Source: an uncultured Porphyromonadaceae bacterium
Lineage (GTDB): Bacteria > Bacteroidota > Bacteroidia > Bacteroidales > Muribaculaceae
Reading direction: 5' to 3'
Assembly: GCA_900550395.1 (NCBI GenBank)
Contig: URSD01000021.1
Location: 1 to 44,270 of the forward strand
Length of the DNA stretch: 44,270 nt
In this document: positions 7,995-16,868 of the stretch, piece by piece
Numbering within the stretch: position 1 is the first letter of the stretch
Layout: the number at the start of each line of letters is the position of its first letter
Notes under the pieces: model-generated
The model's input: the letters and a program-made list of their open reading frames with translations, nothing else
What the model was told of the DNA's origin: nothing
The model's database searches: none
Made by a program: the position numbers and the translations under genes

Positions 7995-8006
7995 TTAATA
8001 CGGATG

Positions 8007-8014
8007 CAAAGATA
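8007..8014 (-). promoter_or_regulatory. -7 promoter box (TATCTTTG) for tRNA-Leu
   Basis: Plus-strand caaagata reads TATCTTTG on the minus strand, 12 bases upstream of the mature tRNA 5' end, the spacing expected for a short leader. It lies after the msrB stop at 8054. Confidence 0.6.
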
Positions 8015-8053
8015 CGATTTTTTTATGAATTCTCGTGTTTGGAGCCTTCAAAT

Positions 8054-8512
8054 TCATCCTTCATCGTCGGAAACGAGAGGGATATATTCGGCATAGCCCT
8101 CTTTTTCCATTTCTGTAAGCGGGATAAAATGCAGTGAGGCGCTGTTTATACAATAGCGAAGGCCTCCTCGCTCACGCGGTCCATCGGCAAATACATGGCC
8201 TAAATGGGAGCCTGAACCCGCAGCCAGCACTTCAGTTCTATGCATGCCATGGCTATCGTCGTGCCGCCGTTCTATCAGGCGCTCGTCTATGGGACGGGAG
8301 AAAGCGGGCCATCCACATCCTGAATCAAATTTATCGCTTGATACAAACAACGGCTGACCACTGGTAATATCCACATATATCCCCGGACGGCGCTCCCGGT
8401 TATACTCGTTTTCAAATTGGGGTTCTGTGGCTGCATGTTGCGTTACAGCCCACTGAAGCGGCGTCAGTTCACGACGCAGCATGGAGTCGGATTTACGGTA
8501 ATAGCGTTTCAT
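8054..8512 (-). CDS. msrB: Peptide-methionine (R)-S-oxide reductase MsrB
   Basis: The 152-residue enzyme repairs methionine-R-sulfoxide. The family signature is clear: LTPLQWAVTQHAATE (17-30), GIYVDITSGQPLFVSSDKFDSGCGWPAF (44-71), HLGHVF (103-108) and RYCINSASLHF (119-129), with catalytic Cys121 and probable resolving Cys66. The two CxxC pairs that hold zinc in many MsrB proteins are absent, so this is a zinc-free type. No signal peptide is seen, so it acts in the cytoplasm. MsrA is not fused or adjacent. Confidence 0.96.
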   Translation of the reverse strand: MKRYYRKSDSMLRRELTPLQWAVTQHAATEPQFENEYNRERRPGIYVDITSGQPLFVSSDKFDSGCGWPAFSRPIDERLIERRHDDSHGMHRTEVLAAGSGSHLGHVFADGPRERGGLRYCINSASLHFIPLTEMEKEGYAEYIPLVSDDEG

Positions 8513-8554
8513 TACTATGAAACCGTTCCCGCCTCAGTTTTGTTTCATTGACTC

Positions 8555-9331
8555 TTATTTTTTACCGGTAACGAGCTCGCACTGTACCTTGCCGACAGGC
8601 AATTTACCTTCCAGACGCATTGGTACGCGTTTGGAGTTGGCTGTAATCCATGCGTCCATATTGTCGCTGGTCTTCTTTTTGTTTTTGCCGGTGAAGATAA
8701 AGGTAATATGGTAGCAGGGATAGTTCTTGCCATCCACCTCTACCATTTCGACGCCTTGGAATTTGAATGTGAGCAATTCTTTCTGTTTGCCGGAGAATAT
8801 ATTCAGCGAGACGGTGTGGCCTTTTTCCCATTTGTCGAAAGGAAGGTTGCGCATATGATAGAACGACGACATCATGTCGACGGTGGCACCCTCGGCTACC
8901 AGCTCACGGGTCTCGTCGCGTGTCAGTTCGCCTTTCTTCCACACCTTGCGCACACAACTGCCCGTGTAGGTGTTGCCCTGACGGGTAAAGCGTACTATGT
9001 CGTGCTTGCGGTCGTTGCCTTCGTGGGCGTTTTTCTCATAGTAATGAGGAGTATAGTCGGCCCGACGCATCACGGAAACGAGTGTGTCGCGCACCTTGTA
9101 GAACTTGTCAGCCCATGGCTCGGAAGCGGCTGTGAGTTCGGCAGTACACATCTCTCCGCCTCCGGGCAGCATGCGAATGGTGGCGTAGCCTGCGGTCTTG
9201 TTTATGAGTCCCCACTTGAAGAGGACACGGTAACGCAATGTTTCGTTGTCGAAATTATGCGATGCGCCGGCCGCAAACGGGCATAGTACGGCCAACCAGA
9301 CCAGCAGAGCGACAAATCTTTTCTGTATCAT
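8555..9331 (-). CDS. DUF3108 domain-containing exported protein
   Basis: 258 residues with a signal peptide (about 1-22, FAAGA then SHNF). The mature protein matches DUF3108: the early strand LRYRVLFKWGLINKTAGYATI, then the centre with LPFDKWEKGHTVSLNIFSGKQ and the closing WITANSKRVPMRLEGKLPVGKVQCEL. The family is periplasmic, with a beta-rich fold; its role is not established. It lies 16 bases after tdk and 42 before msrB on the same strand, so co-transcription is likely. Confidence 0.85.
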   Translation of the reverse strand: MIQKRFVALLVWLAVLCPFAAGASHNFDNETLRYRVLFKWGLINKTAGYATIRMLPGGGEMCTAELTAASEPWADKFYKVRDTLVSVMRRADYTPHYYEKNAHEGNDRKHDIVRFTRQGNTYTGSCVRKVWKKGELTRDETRELVAEGATVDMMSSFYHMRNLPFDKWEKGHTVSLNIFSGKQKELLTFKFQGVEMVEVDGKNYPCYHITFIFTGKNKKKTSDNMDAWITANSKRVPMRLEGKLPVGKVQCELVTGKK

Positions 9332-9347
9332 AGTAAATCGCAGGTTG

Positions 9348-9989
9348 TTAATGGCTTTCGTTAAATAAAGGCAGAGCAGTGCGTCGGGCAGCCGAAATGC
9401 GTTTGTTGCGCCAGCAGCGGCGGCATACGGCCACGTAGCGCTCGTCTCCGCCGATTTCTACCTGGGCGCCCTCCTCCACGATTTCACCATTGGCATCGAT
9501 GCGGGCATTGATGATGGTTTTATTACCGCATGTGCAGGTGCTTTTTATCTCGTCGATAGTATCTGCTATCTCGAAGAGCCTCTTGCTGCCCTCGAAGAGA
9601 TGGCTCTGGAAATCAGTGCGCAGACCGTAACATATTACATTGGAACCGAAGTCGTCGACGATACGGCTTAACTGGTCTACCTGTGCGGTGCTGAGGAACT
9701 GCGCCTCGTCGATAAGATACCAGTCGATACTGCTGCCGGTGGTTTCCACATCCTGCTTTGCAATATCATAGAGGTTGGTTTCCGGATAAATCCACGTACA
9801 CTCGCGCTGAATGCCTATACGCGAGCGAATTATGCCCTCTCCGTCGCGTGTGTCGACTACGGGCTTCATGCACCTGTAGCTCATGCCGCGCTCTTCAAAG
9901 TTGTAGGCCGTTGTCAACAGCAGGGCTGTCTTGGCCGAGCCCATCGTGCCGTAGCGGAAATATAATTTGCCTTTCTTATAGTGGTTCAT
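9348..9989 (-). CDS. tdk: Thymidine kinase
   Basis: The 213-residue type II (TK1-like) thymidine kinase phosphorylates thymidine for dTTP salvage. The P-loop is GTMGSAKT (14-21). The Walker B-like DEAQF (in WYLIDEAQFLS) supports Mg2+ binding. A zinc site is formed by two Cys pairs (STCTCGNK and VCRRCWRNKR). The lasso loop with GDERYVAVCRRC closes the active site. It is the first gene of a probable tdk-DUF3108-msrB transcript. Confidence 0.96.
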   Translation of the reverse strand: MNHYKKGKLYFRYGTMGSAKTALLLTTAYNFEERGMSYRCMKPVVDTRDGEGIIRSRIGIQRECTWIYPETNLYDIAKQDVETTGSSIDWYLIDEAQFLSTAQVDQLSRIVDDFGSNVICYGLRTDFQSHLFEGSKRLFEIADTIDEIKSTCTCGNKTIINARIDANGEIVEEGAQVEIGGDERYVAVCRRCWRNKRISAARRTALPLFNESH

Positions 9990-10046
9990 AATCCGTTGTT
10001 TCTTAGTAAAATCTATGCTTTAGCTTAATGCGGTGCATTTATGAGA

Positions 10047-10054
10047 CAAAATTA
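10047..10054 (-). promoter_or_regulatory. -7 promoter box (TAATTTTG) for tdk
   Basis: Plus-strand caaaatta reads TAATTTTG on the minus strand, 57 bases before ATG 9989, in the 91-base gap after hemW. No clear -33 element. Confidence 0.5.
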
Positions 10055-10080
10055 CAAAAATAATCCAATCACAGGCCATC

Positions 10081-11166
10081 TCAGAGCAATAAATCTCGCA
10101 TTATGGCGTCGCTGACGAGCCAGTGACATTCGGGGATACGTAGCCATGAGCCGTGCTGCACAAGCCACCCCTTAATAATATAAGGTCGCGCCGCCTGCAA
10201 CACGCAAGTACGGGCGTCAGCGGGCAAAACAGCTGTATCAAGGCCATCGGCCGTGCGCAATGCCGTGATAATAACATCGTTGATGCGGTCGACCATCGTT
10301 TCCTCCTCTATGGAAGCACCGGCGGCCAGCCATGCCTTAATATCATGAGGTGCGGCACGGCGGATGCCGTCAGCTGCAAGGCTATGTGCTCCGGGGCCGA
10401 GTCCGAGATATGGCGTGCCGTCCCAGTAGGATGAATTGTGGCGGGAACGACAGCCGGGACGCGCGAAATTGGAAATTTCGTAATGTTCCATTCCGGCTTC
10501 GGCAGCCTGACGGCACAGGGTTGCGTACATATCCGCCACTATATCGTCGTCAACGGGCTTGATTTTCCCGGCCATAAGCATGGCAGTCAAGCGTGTGCCC
10601 GGCTCATATCCGAGACTGTAGGCCGAAAGGTGCTCTATGCCTGTAGCGAGCAATGTGTCAAGGCTATACTGCCACGTATCGGTGGTCTGCCCCGGCAGGC
10701 CGTAAATAAGATCGCAGCTGATGTTATCAAAGCCGACACCGCGAAGCGTCTCGATAGCTTTCAATGCCGCGTCAGCCGTATGACGCCGTCCCACCGCGGC
10801 CAATTCGCTGTCCAGAAGGCTCTGCACACCCATGCTGACTCTGTTGAATCCTAAAGTGCGCCACAGCCCGGCCCGGGCCGAATCAACATCCTCGGGATTC
10901 ACCTCGATAGTGCGCTCGCAGGCTTCCGCCATAGGCAGCGCACGACACAGACGCTCAAGCATACAACTGTCGATACAGGAAGGAGTGCCGCCTCCGAAAT
11001 AAATTGTGTTTACAGGAGCGTCGCCCAGTTCGGAACGTCTTCGGCCATACTCCAGGAGAATGCCTTCGATTACTTTCTCCGTCAGATCAAGGCGCGGAGT
11101 AGAGAAAAAATCGCAATACGCACATTTGGCATGGCAGAACGGTATATGAACATAAATGCCTGCCAT
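10081..11166 (-). CDS. hemW: Radical SAM family heme chaperone HemW
   Basis: 361 residues. The radical-SAM cluster motif CHAKCAYC near residues 11-18 is CxxxCxxC followed by Asp-Phe-Phe, the HemW form. Other hallmarks are YFGGGTPS, IEVNPED, GVQS and DLIYGLPGQT. The C-terminal region has the HemN-like domain around RHNSSYWDGTPYLGLGPGAHS. HemW inserts heme into membrane proteins; it is often misnamed coproporphyrinogen oxidase. It is the last gene of the mlaE-mlaF-holB-addB-like operon, 3 bases after the nuclease gene. Confidence 0.94.
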   Translation of the reverse strand: MAGIYVHIPFCHAKCAYCDFFSTPRLDLTEKVIEGILLEYGRRRSELGDAPVNTIYFGGGTPSCIDSCMLERLCRALPMAEACERTIEVNPEDVDSARAGLWRTLGFNRVSMGVQSLLDSELAAVGRRHTADAALKAIETLRGVGFDNISCDLIYGLPGQTTDTWQYSLDTLLATGIEHLSAYSLGYEPGTRLTAMLMAGKIKPVDDDIVADMYATLCRQAAEAGMEHYEISNFARPGCRSRHNSSYWDGTPYLGLGPGAHSLAADGIRRAAPHDIKAWLAAGASIEEETMVDRINDVIITALRTADGLDTAVLPADARTCVLQAARPYIIKGWLVQHGSWLRIPECHWLVSDAIMRDLLL

Positions 11167-11169
11167 AGT

Positions 11170-14133
11170 CTATTCGCGGGGAGTCTTGACGCGACCGCAC
11201 ATCGGAGCGAACACGCAATAGTTGCACGATGGAGAATCCTCCGCTGCCTGGACAAAAGACTTGTCGACGTCGAAAATCTCACATATCAGTTCACGTAATG
11301 CCGGAAGGTATTCGGCGCTGACGCTACGATAGTCGGTAATGTCCTGTCCGTCGATTTTTATATTGCGGATTTCGTTTTGCGGAATCATATCAAGGAATAC
11401 GTAGAGCGATGGCTGAATGGCCTCCATATAACCCGTAATGGCGGCATAAGCCTCGCAATACGCCAGAATCTGGAGCACTGCATCAGTGTGGTGCTGCGCG
11501 CTGTCGAAAATGTCGGCGAACTTGACGTCGAGTTTGTCCGAGCCGGTCTTGTAATCGATGAAACGCAGACCTTCGGCAGTCTTGTCCACGCGGTCGATCT
11601 TCATCTTGAAGTTGATGGTGAGTCCGGGGGCTATCTGCCACGGTCCTACGACTTCCATTTCGCCCTGGCGGTAGCGGTAGGCCTCAGTTTCTCCCCACTT
11701 CTTGATTTCCAGCGAGAACATCTTTCGGAGAATGTCGATCATAAGGTCCCGCATAATTTGTCCCTCTACCGGCATTGGAGTTTTCCCGTCATCCTCGCGG
11801 TTGTAGTAATATTTGTTTATCAGCCGTTCCACTACGGGTGTATATCGGTCGGCCAGTCCGCCTACAATGCCACGCAGCACTGCCGGCGTCATTTCGCGCT
11901 CGCGGTAATCATCGTAGATGGCCTGGGCGGATGCGTGGAATATCGTGCCGAACGAAGCCATGTCCATAAAGCCGGTCACGGCCTCCTCTCCACTGAGGCG
12001 GCACACATTCTGGAGATAGAACTTCAACCCGCAGTGCTTGTAGTTCTTAAGTGCCGATGCTGATATACAGGACTGCCCTCCCTCGCGGAAACGGCGCAGA
12101 AGCTGCTCAACAGCACCTTTTTTATCGATAGATATGACTCGCTTTTCAGGCGCTATGGCACCAAAATCCACATTGCGGAAATGCAGGTTCCCGGCGTCGG
12201 GATAAAGATATTGCAACTGTGAGATAAAACGCGAAGCCTCTCCGGTGCCGCTGCCGGCGTCGCGGGAGTCGTACAGCAGTGCAACCCGTTGAGCACGTCC
12301 GATAAGGCGGTAGAAGTAATATGCCGAGTCGTTCTCGGCACGGTCGGTGGGCGGCAGTCCGTAGCCGGCTCGTAGACTGTTCGGTATCATGGTACCTGCT
12401 ACCGAGCGCTGCGGGAATATTCTCTCGTTCATCGACAATATCATGACATTGTCGAAGTCGAGGCCACGTGTCTCGGCCATGCTCATTATCTGCATGCCTT
12501 TAAGCGGCGTGCCGGCCATCGTTATCGTCATGCCGCGCAGCGCTCGCTCGAACAGCGCGAAGTACGAGCGTTCGCCGGCCTCTACTCCATATTCCCTAAT
12601 CATAGCGGCTATCTCGTCGATGTCGGCACGTAACGCGCCAAGTATCTGTATCTCCCATCCGGCACCTGCACCGGAAACCGCCGCGAACAAAGCGCTCAGC
12701 CCGTCGAACAGCTCCGACAGATATGCTCCCACACCGCCTATATCCCTCATATCCTCCACAGCACGGAATATGAACGCCAGCGAGGGCGCACAGGATGCAA
12801 TCATGTCGGAGTCGAGTGTGTAGAGATTGCGTCCTATGATGTAGTCGCGCAGTCGACTGCCTTCCTCGCCTGCGGCTGTACGCAAGTGCGGATGGCCTGT
12901 CACCTCAAGCACATCCTCATAGAAAAAACGCCACGTACCCCTGACGCGCCTTATCCGCATCTGCATCGAAACGATAGACCGCAACAACGCGGCAAACGAG
13001 GTGCCGGCGAACGGAAGACCCATCGTGATGTTGACAGCGCGTATTTCGGGCGGCAGACTGTGGAGCATGTGCATCAGCAGACTCTCGTCCGGCAATATTA
13101 CGGCCGTGCCTATGGGATTGTCAAGGTCAATGTAACCGGCTTCCGCCCATTCCCGCAGAATCTGGGCCGCAAGTTTGGTCTGTGCCGTGCGCGAAGGTAT
13201 TCCGGCGGCTGTTATGTCCGGATAACGGTCTATACCGACAGATTCAAAATCGGCAGGCATAGGAAAACGCCTCACCAATCGACCCAACGAACGGAATGCC
13301 GCATTGTCGGGACGTACACCTCCGTGTCCGTCGCTGACGTAAGGAGAAGATGTGTCCCAGAAAAAGTCAGCTATTCCAAGATGCCGCATCCGGTTGAAAA
13401 TCAATATCTCCATGGTGCCGGGGTTGTTGAAGCCAACAAAGACATATTTCACACCGGCGAGCATGGGGTTGTCGGTTCCGAGATTCTGCAGTGCCTCGCG
13501 GTACTGACGTCCGGCGGTGGTGTAGCCCTGCTTCTGAAGCCGGCTCACAAATGCCTCATATATCTCAGGCAGAATAGCCCATAGCGAAAGAAAGCGACTT
13601 TTGATATCATCTTCTCCCGAGAGCGTCATGTGGTTCCAGAAACGCCCTGCCGAGTCCGGCACAGCATTTTCGCCGAACAGCTCACGTGCCACGGCCCGTT
13701 GAGATTCGTCGAGATAGTCGGCCGAAATCTCGCGCACCCTGCCAAGGTTGGTGTACAATGCGTGTGCGTCCACTCCGTTTCTGTCAATCTCGTCGAAATC
13801 GTTGAGAATCATCTGACCCCAGAATATGAAGCGGTCAAAATCGCTTGGCGGTGTTGCGCCGCCGTGAGACGCAAGCACCTCACGATAGGCAGCATACAGC
13901 TCGAAAAGACATTTGCGTTGCGATGCCTCAGGCACCCCCGACATACGCGCGACCAGGGAACCTATGGTGACAAAGCGTGGCATAAACATCGTGTCCGATG
14001 CACGCTGCTGTATGTATCGCTTCAGGAAGCGGCCGCTGCGTCGGTTGGGAAACACGAAGATATAGTCCTCCATATGGCTCCGGCGTTCCGGCTCCATATA
14101 GTAGTCTGCCACTTGCTCGAGAAATTTCTGCAT
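11170..14133 (-). CDS. AddB-like PD-(D/E)XK nuclease family protein
   Basis: 987 residues, resembling the AddB/RexB half of recombination nucleases. The N-terminus (YIFVFPNRRSGRFLKRY) occupies the place of helicase motif I but has no GxxGxGKT, so ATP binding by this domain is unlikely. The nuclease core is near the C-terminus (RFIDYKTGSDK). An iron-sulfur site is suggested by KHC after SALKNYKH plus CNYCVFAPMC (C-x2-C-x5-C) at the end, the AddB arrangement. It probably acts in double-strand break processing with an AddA helicase that is not in this window. It lies between holB (8 bases) and hemW (3 bases). Confidence 0.85.
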   Translation of the reverse strand: MQKFLEQVADYYMEPERRSHMEDYIFVFPNRRSGRFLKRYIQQRASDTMFMPRFVTIGSLVARMSGVPEASQRKCLFELYAAYREVLASHGGATPPSDFDRFIFWGQMILNDFDEIDRNGVDAHALYTNLGRVREISADYLDESQRAVARELFGENAVPDSAGRFWNHMTLSGEDDIKSRFLSLWAILPEIYEAFVSRLQKQGYTTAGRQYREALQNLGTDNPMLAGVKYVFVGFNNPGTMEILIFNRMRHLGIADFFWDTSSPYVSDGHGGVRPDNAAFRSLGRLVRRFPMPADFESVGIDRYPDITAAGIPSRTAQTKLAAQILREWAEAGYIDLDNPIGTAVILPDESLLMHMLHSLPPEIRAVNITMGLPFAGTSFAALLRSIVSMQMRIRRVRGTWRFFYEDVLEVTGHPHLRTAAGEEGSRLRDYIIGRNLYTLDSDMIASCAPSLAFIFRAVEDMRDIGGVGAYLSELFDGLSALFAAVSGAGAGWEIQILGALRADIDEIAAMIREYGVEAGERSYFALFERALRGMTITMAGTPLKGMQIMSMAETRGLDFDNVMILSMNERIFPQRSVAGTMIPNSLRAGYGLPPTDRAENDSAYYFYRLIGRAQRVALLYDSRDAGSGTGEASRFISQLQYLYPDAGNLHFRNVDFGAIAPEKRVISIDKKGAVEQLLRRFREGGQSCISASALKNYKHCGLKFYLQNVCRLSGEEAVTGFMDMASFGTIFHASAQAIYDDYREREMTPAVLRGIVGGLADRYTPVVERLINKYYYNREDDGKTPMPVEGQIMRDLMIDILRKMFSLEIKKWGETEAYRYRQGEMEVVGPWQIAPGLTINFKMKIDRVDKTAEGLRFIDYKTGSDKLDVKFADIFDSAQHHTDAVLQILAYCEAYAAITGYMEAIQPSLYVFLDMIPQNEIRNIKIDGQDITDYRSVSAEYLPALRELICEIFDVDKSFVQAAEDSPSCNYCVFAPMCGRVKTPRE

Positions 14134-14141
14134 GGCGAGGT

Positions 14142-15260
14142 TCAGCGTTTCAACAGCAGGATTACCTTTATAGCCACATCAAATCCGACTATCTTGGCAT
14201 TGGCATTTGCAGTGATGTCGGCACGGGCCGCATCGAAGACTGCCATCAGTTCCTCTATATTGCGTTCGTTGACAAACGGCGAGAAGCGGCTGCTGAAGGC
14301 CTCCTCTCCGGCATTCATGCTGTTGAGGGGCGCCACATGCAGTGCGTAGATAAAGTTCTCGCGCAACATATGGCACGCATAACTGAAAAAATCAAGCACA
14401 CCTTCGCGTCCTTCCTTGGCGAGGTCGTTGCTCCAACCGCGTAAGTCGGCCACCTTTCGCTGATAAGCCAGGCGCATAAGAGCCATAAAGCGGTCAAGAT
14501 TTTCCTTGCCACGACCTGAAATCCCGAGCAGAGCAGCCGCACGGTTCACATTGCCGCCTGCCAGACGCGCTATGTTCGCAGCCTCGCCGGCGTCTATGCC
14601 TTTTGAGGAAACGAGCCAGGACGCAAGCTCAGCATCATCGTAACGGCGCACCGCAATACGCTGCGTGCGGGAATATATCGTTGGCAGCACGTCGCGGGAA
14701 CTGTTGCTCACCATTATGAACTTGGTGTCGTCCGACGGCTCCTCAACCAGTTTCAGAAGCTTGTTGGCTGTCTCTTCCCTCATACGTTCCGGCAGCCATA
14801 GCAGCACTACTTTATAGCGCGAGCCATGAGCTGTGAAGCCCAGGCGACGGAGCAGTTCGGCGCCTTCCTCCACATAAATCTGCGGCTGCGCATTGACATT
14901 GTCGAGCATCGACAGCCAGCGCTCGAAATCCATGAACGGCCACTCCGACATGAAGTCGCAGAACACGTCGATGTAGTCGGCCGAGATTGCCGTACCACCC
15001 TTTTTAACGACAGGAAAGGAGAACAGCGTGTCGATATGGTTGAAACTCTGATGCTGCAGACAGGCCGGGCATTTACCGCAAGGCTCGCCGTCGTGACGGT
15101 CGGTACAGTGCAGATACTGCGCCAAGGCTCTTGCGAGCATGAATTTGCCTGTGCCCGAGGGACCCTCGAGCATAAGCGCGTGCGGCACACGATCGGTATC
15201 GACCATGTCGCGCAGGCGCTGCTTCACGTCGTCGTGAAAGGGTATGTCGGAAAATCTCAT
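14142..15260 (-). CDS. holB: DNA polymerase III subunit delta' (HolB)
   Basis: Start ATG 15260 gives 372 residues (MRFSDIPFHDDVKQRL). A longer frame to 15386 runs antiparallel through mlaF and is rejected. The AAA+ clamp-loader features are the P-loop GPSGTGKF, a zinc module (Cys in HCTDRHDGEPCGKCPAC), NKLLKLVEEPSDDTKFI, and sensor 1 with YSRTQR in place of the SRC motif of gamma/tau subunits, as is usual for delta'. The start overlaps the mlaF stop (ATGA). Confidence 0.93.
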   Translation of the reverse strand: MRFSDIPFHDDVKQRLRDMVDTDRVPHALMLEGPSGTGKFMLARALAQYLHCTDRHDGEPCGKCPACLQHQSFNHIDTLFSFPVVKKGGTAISADYIDVFCDFMSEWPFMDFERWLSMLDNVNAQPQIYVEEGAELLRRLGFTAHGSRYKVVLLWLPERMREETANKLLKLVEEPSDDTKFIMVSNSSRDVLPTIYSRTQRIAVRRYDDAELASWLVSSKGIDAGEAANIARLAGGNVNRAAALLGISGRGKENLDRFMALMRLAYQRKVADLRGWSNDLAKEGREGVLDFFSYACHMLRENFIYALHVAPLNSMNAGEEAFSSRFSPFVNERNIEELMAVFDAARADITANANAKIVGFDVAIKVILLLKR

Positions 15261-16036
15261 GACTTCTGCCGGCGCCCGTGTTCGGCGACATAGCGCCGCA
15301 CTTCCTGAAACAGATCCGTGGCGAATACGAAATCGTTCAGGGCCTCGTTGGAGGTGTTGTAGATCTGGCTCATATCCCCTACCCACTCGCGGTAGCCGTT
15401 GCGGATGAAGATTATGTTCTCGCCTATACCGAGTACCGAATTCATGTCGTGGGTATTAATCACGGTAGTCATGTTGTACTCGTGAGTGATGTCGCTCAGC
15501 AGTTCGTCAATCAGAATCGACGTCCTGGGATCGAGGCCCGAGTTCGGCTCGTCGCAGAAAAGGTATTTAGGATTCAGCGCAATCGCACGGGCAATTGCGA
15601 CGCGCTTCTGCATGCCGCCGGAAATCTCGCTGGGATATTTTTTTTCGGCGCCCTTGAGGTTGACACGTTCCAGACAGAACATCGCACGGTCGAGCATCTC
15701 GGCATGGCTCATGCCCGTGAACATCACAAGCGGAAACATCACATTGCCAAGCACCGTCTCGGAATCGAATAGCGCCGAGCCCTGGAAGAGCATGCCTATC
15801 TCCTTGCGCAGTTCCTTCACCTCGGCCGTGTCCATACGCATTATGTCACGTCCATCAAACAGAATTTCGCCCTGCTCGGGACGCATAAGGCCCACAAGCG
15901 ATTTAAGCATCACGGTCTTGCCGGAACCACTCTGACCGATTATAAGGTTGGTTTTTCCGGTCTCGAAAGTGGCGCTCACATCGTGCAGCACAGTCGTGCC
16001 GTCGAAACTTTTGGTTATGTTCTTGACCTCGATCAT
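15257..16036 (-). CDS. mlaF: ABC transporter ATP-binding protein, MlaF type
   Basis: 259 residues with a complete ABC ATPase: Walker A GQSGSGKT, Q-loop near MLFQGSALFDSETV, signature SGGMQKR, Walker B LFCDEPNSGLD, and the switch His in NTHDMNS. The SGGMQKRVAIARA form and the C-terminal extension mark the MlaF/Ttg2A subfamily, which drives phospholipid transport across the envelope. It overlaps mlaE by 4 bases. No MlaD, MlaC or MlaB gene follows. Confidence 0.92.
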   Translation of the reverse strand: MIEVKNITKSFDGTTVLHDVSATFETGKTNLIIGQSGSGKTVMLKSLVGLMRPEQGEILFDGRDIMRMDTAEVKELRKEIGMLFQGSALFDSETVLGNVMFPLVMFTGMSHAEMLDRAMFCLERVNLKGAEKKYPSEISGGMQKRVAIARAIALNPKYLFCDEPNSGLDPRTSILIDELLSDITHEYNMTTVINTHDMNSVLGIGENIIFIRNGYREWVGDMSQIYNTSNEALNDFVFATDLFQEVRRYVAEHGRRQKS

Positions 16037-16782
16037 TGCAGCAGGAGTTTGGTGAGAATCACATCGAAAAGCAGAATGAGAATACTGCTGGAAACAACGC
16101 CGTTGGTGCTGGCCTTACCGACATCAAGAGCGCCGCCCTTGACGTAATAGCCGAAGAAAGACGCCACGGAAGCTATGATGAAGGCAAATACAAGCGACTT
16201 GATGAGACCGTACCACACGTACCATTCCTGGAACAGAGCCTGCAATCCGTAGACATAGCGGCTTACGGTGATGATATCGGTGAACTGAGCCACAAGCCAG
16301 CCGCCGACAAAAGATGTGGCAATGCACAGGATGCCGAGAACCGGCATAAAGGCGACGAAAGCCAATATTTTGGGCAAGACAAGATAATTGGCTGAATTTA
16401 CGCCCATTATCTCCAGCGCATCAATCTGTTCCGTGACGCGCATAGTGCCTATTTCGGAAGCGATATTGCTGCCGACTTTGCCGGCAAGTATAAGACACAG
16501 AATGCTGTTGGAGAATTCCAGCAGGACAATGTCGCGCGTGGCGAGGCCTACGGTATATGCAGGAATGAGAGGCGACATGATGTTGAGCTGCATCTGTATG
16601 GCGATTACAGCGCCTATGAACACGGAGATGATAAGCACAAGCGGTATGGAGTCGACGCCGAGCTTTACGACTTCGTCAAGTACTCGACGGCCGAAAACGC
16701 GCCACTTGTCGGGCAACGCGAACACCCGCTTCATGAACAGGCAGTAGCGGCCAAAGGTGCTTATGGAGTTGGTAAGTAGCAT
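16033..16782 (-). CDS. mlaE: MlaE-family ABC transporter permease
   Basis: 249 residues, the normal length of MlaE permeases. The hallmarks are the N-terminal amphipathic helix, then SIPLVLIISVFIGAVIAIQMQ, the loop EFSNSILCLILAGKVGSNIASEIGTMRVTEQIDALEIMGVNSANYLVLPK, and three further hydrophobic segments with VKGGALDVGKAST near the end. With MlaF it forms the inner-membrane part of a lipid transporter. First gene of a five-gene minus-strand operon. Confidence 0.93.
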   Translation of the reverse strand: MLLTNSISTFGRYCLFMKRVFALPDKWRVFGRRVLDEVVKLGVDSIPLVLIISVFIGAVIAIQMQLNIMSPLIPAYTVGLATRDIVLLEFSNSILCLILAGKVGSNIASEIGTMRVTEQIDALEIMGVNSANYLVLPKILAFVAFMPVLGILCIATSFVGGWLVAQFTDIITVSRYVYGLQALFQEWYVWYGLIKSLVFAFIIASVASFFGYYVKGGALDVGKASTNGVVSSSILILLFDVILTKLLLQ

Positions 16783-16796
16783 ATTCTTGTATTTGG

Positions 16797-16819
16797 CGCA
16801 AATTTACAAAAAATTTGCG
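16797..16819. repeat. Inverted repeat overlapping the mlaE promoter
   Basis: CGCAAATT (16797-16804) and AATTTGCG (16812-16819) are perfect 8-bp complements around TACAAAA. The left arm contains the -7 box of mlaE, so a protein bound here would block the promoter. It might also be a weak bidirectional stem after the glycosyltransferase region. Confidence 0.4.
16799..16806 (-). promoter_or_regulatory. -7 promoter box (TAAATTTG) for the mlaE operon
   Basis: Plus-strand caaattta reads TAAATTTG on the minus strand, 16 bases before ATG 16782, which implies a leader of about 10 bases. Confidence 0.55.
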
Positions 16820-16868
16820 GCATTACCGTTGCCCAAGGAAAATAAAACCAACTTTAACCCACAAGAGA

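Noticed and set aside
15261..15386. N-terminal extension of HolB by 42 codons
   Set aside because: The extra residues are a shadow of mlaF and match no clamp-loader sequence; ATG 15260 overlaps the mlaF stop as in a coupled operon.
15257..16782. Complete Mla pathway
   Set aside because: Only the permease and ATPase are here; no MlaD (MCE domain), MlaC or MlaB gene follows, as the next genes are holB and a nuclease.
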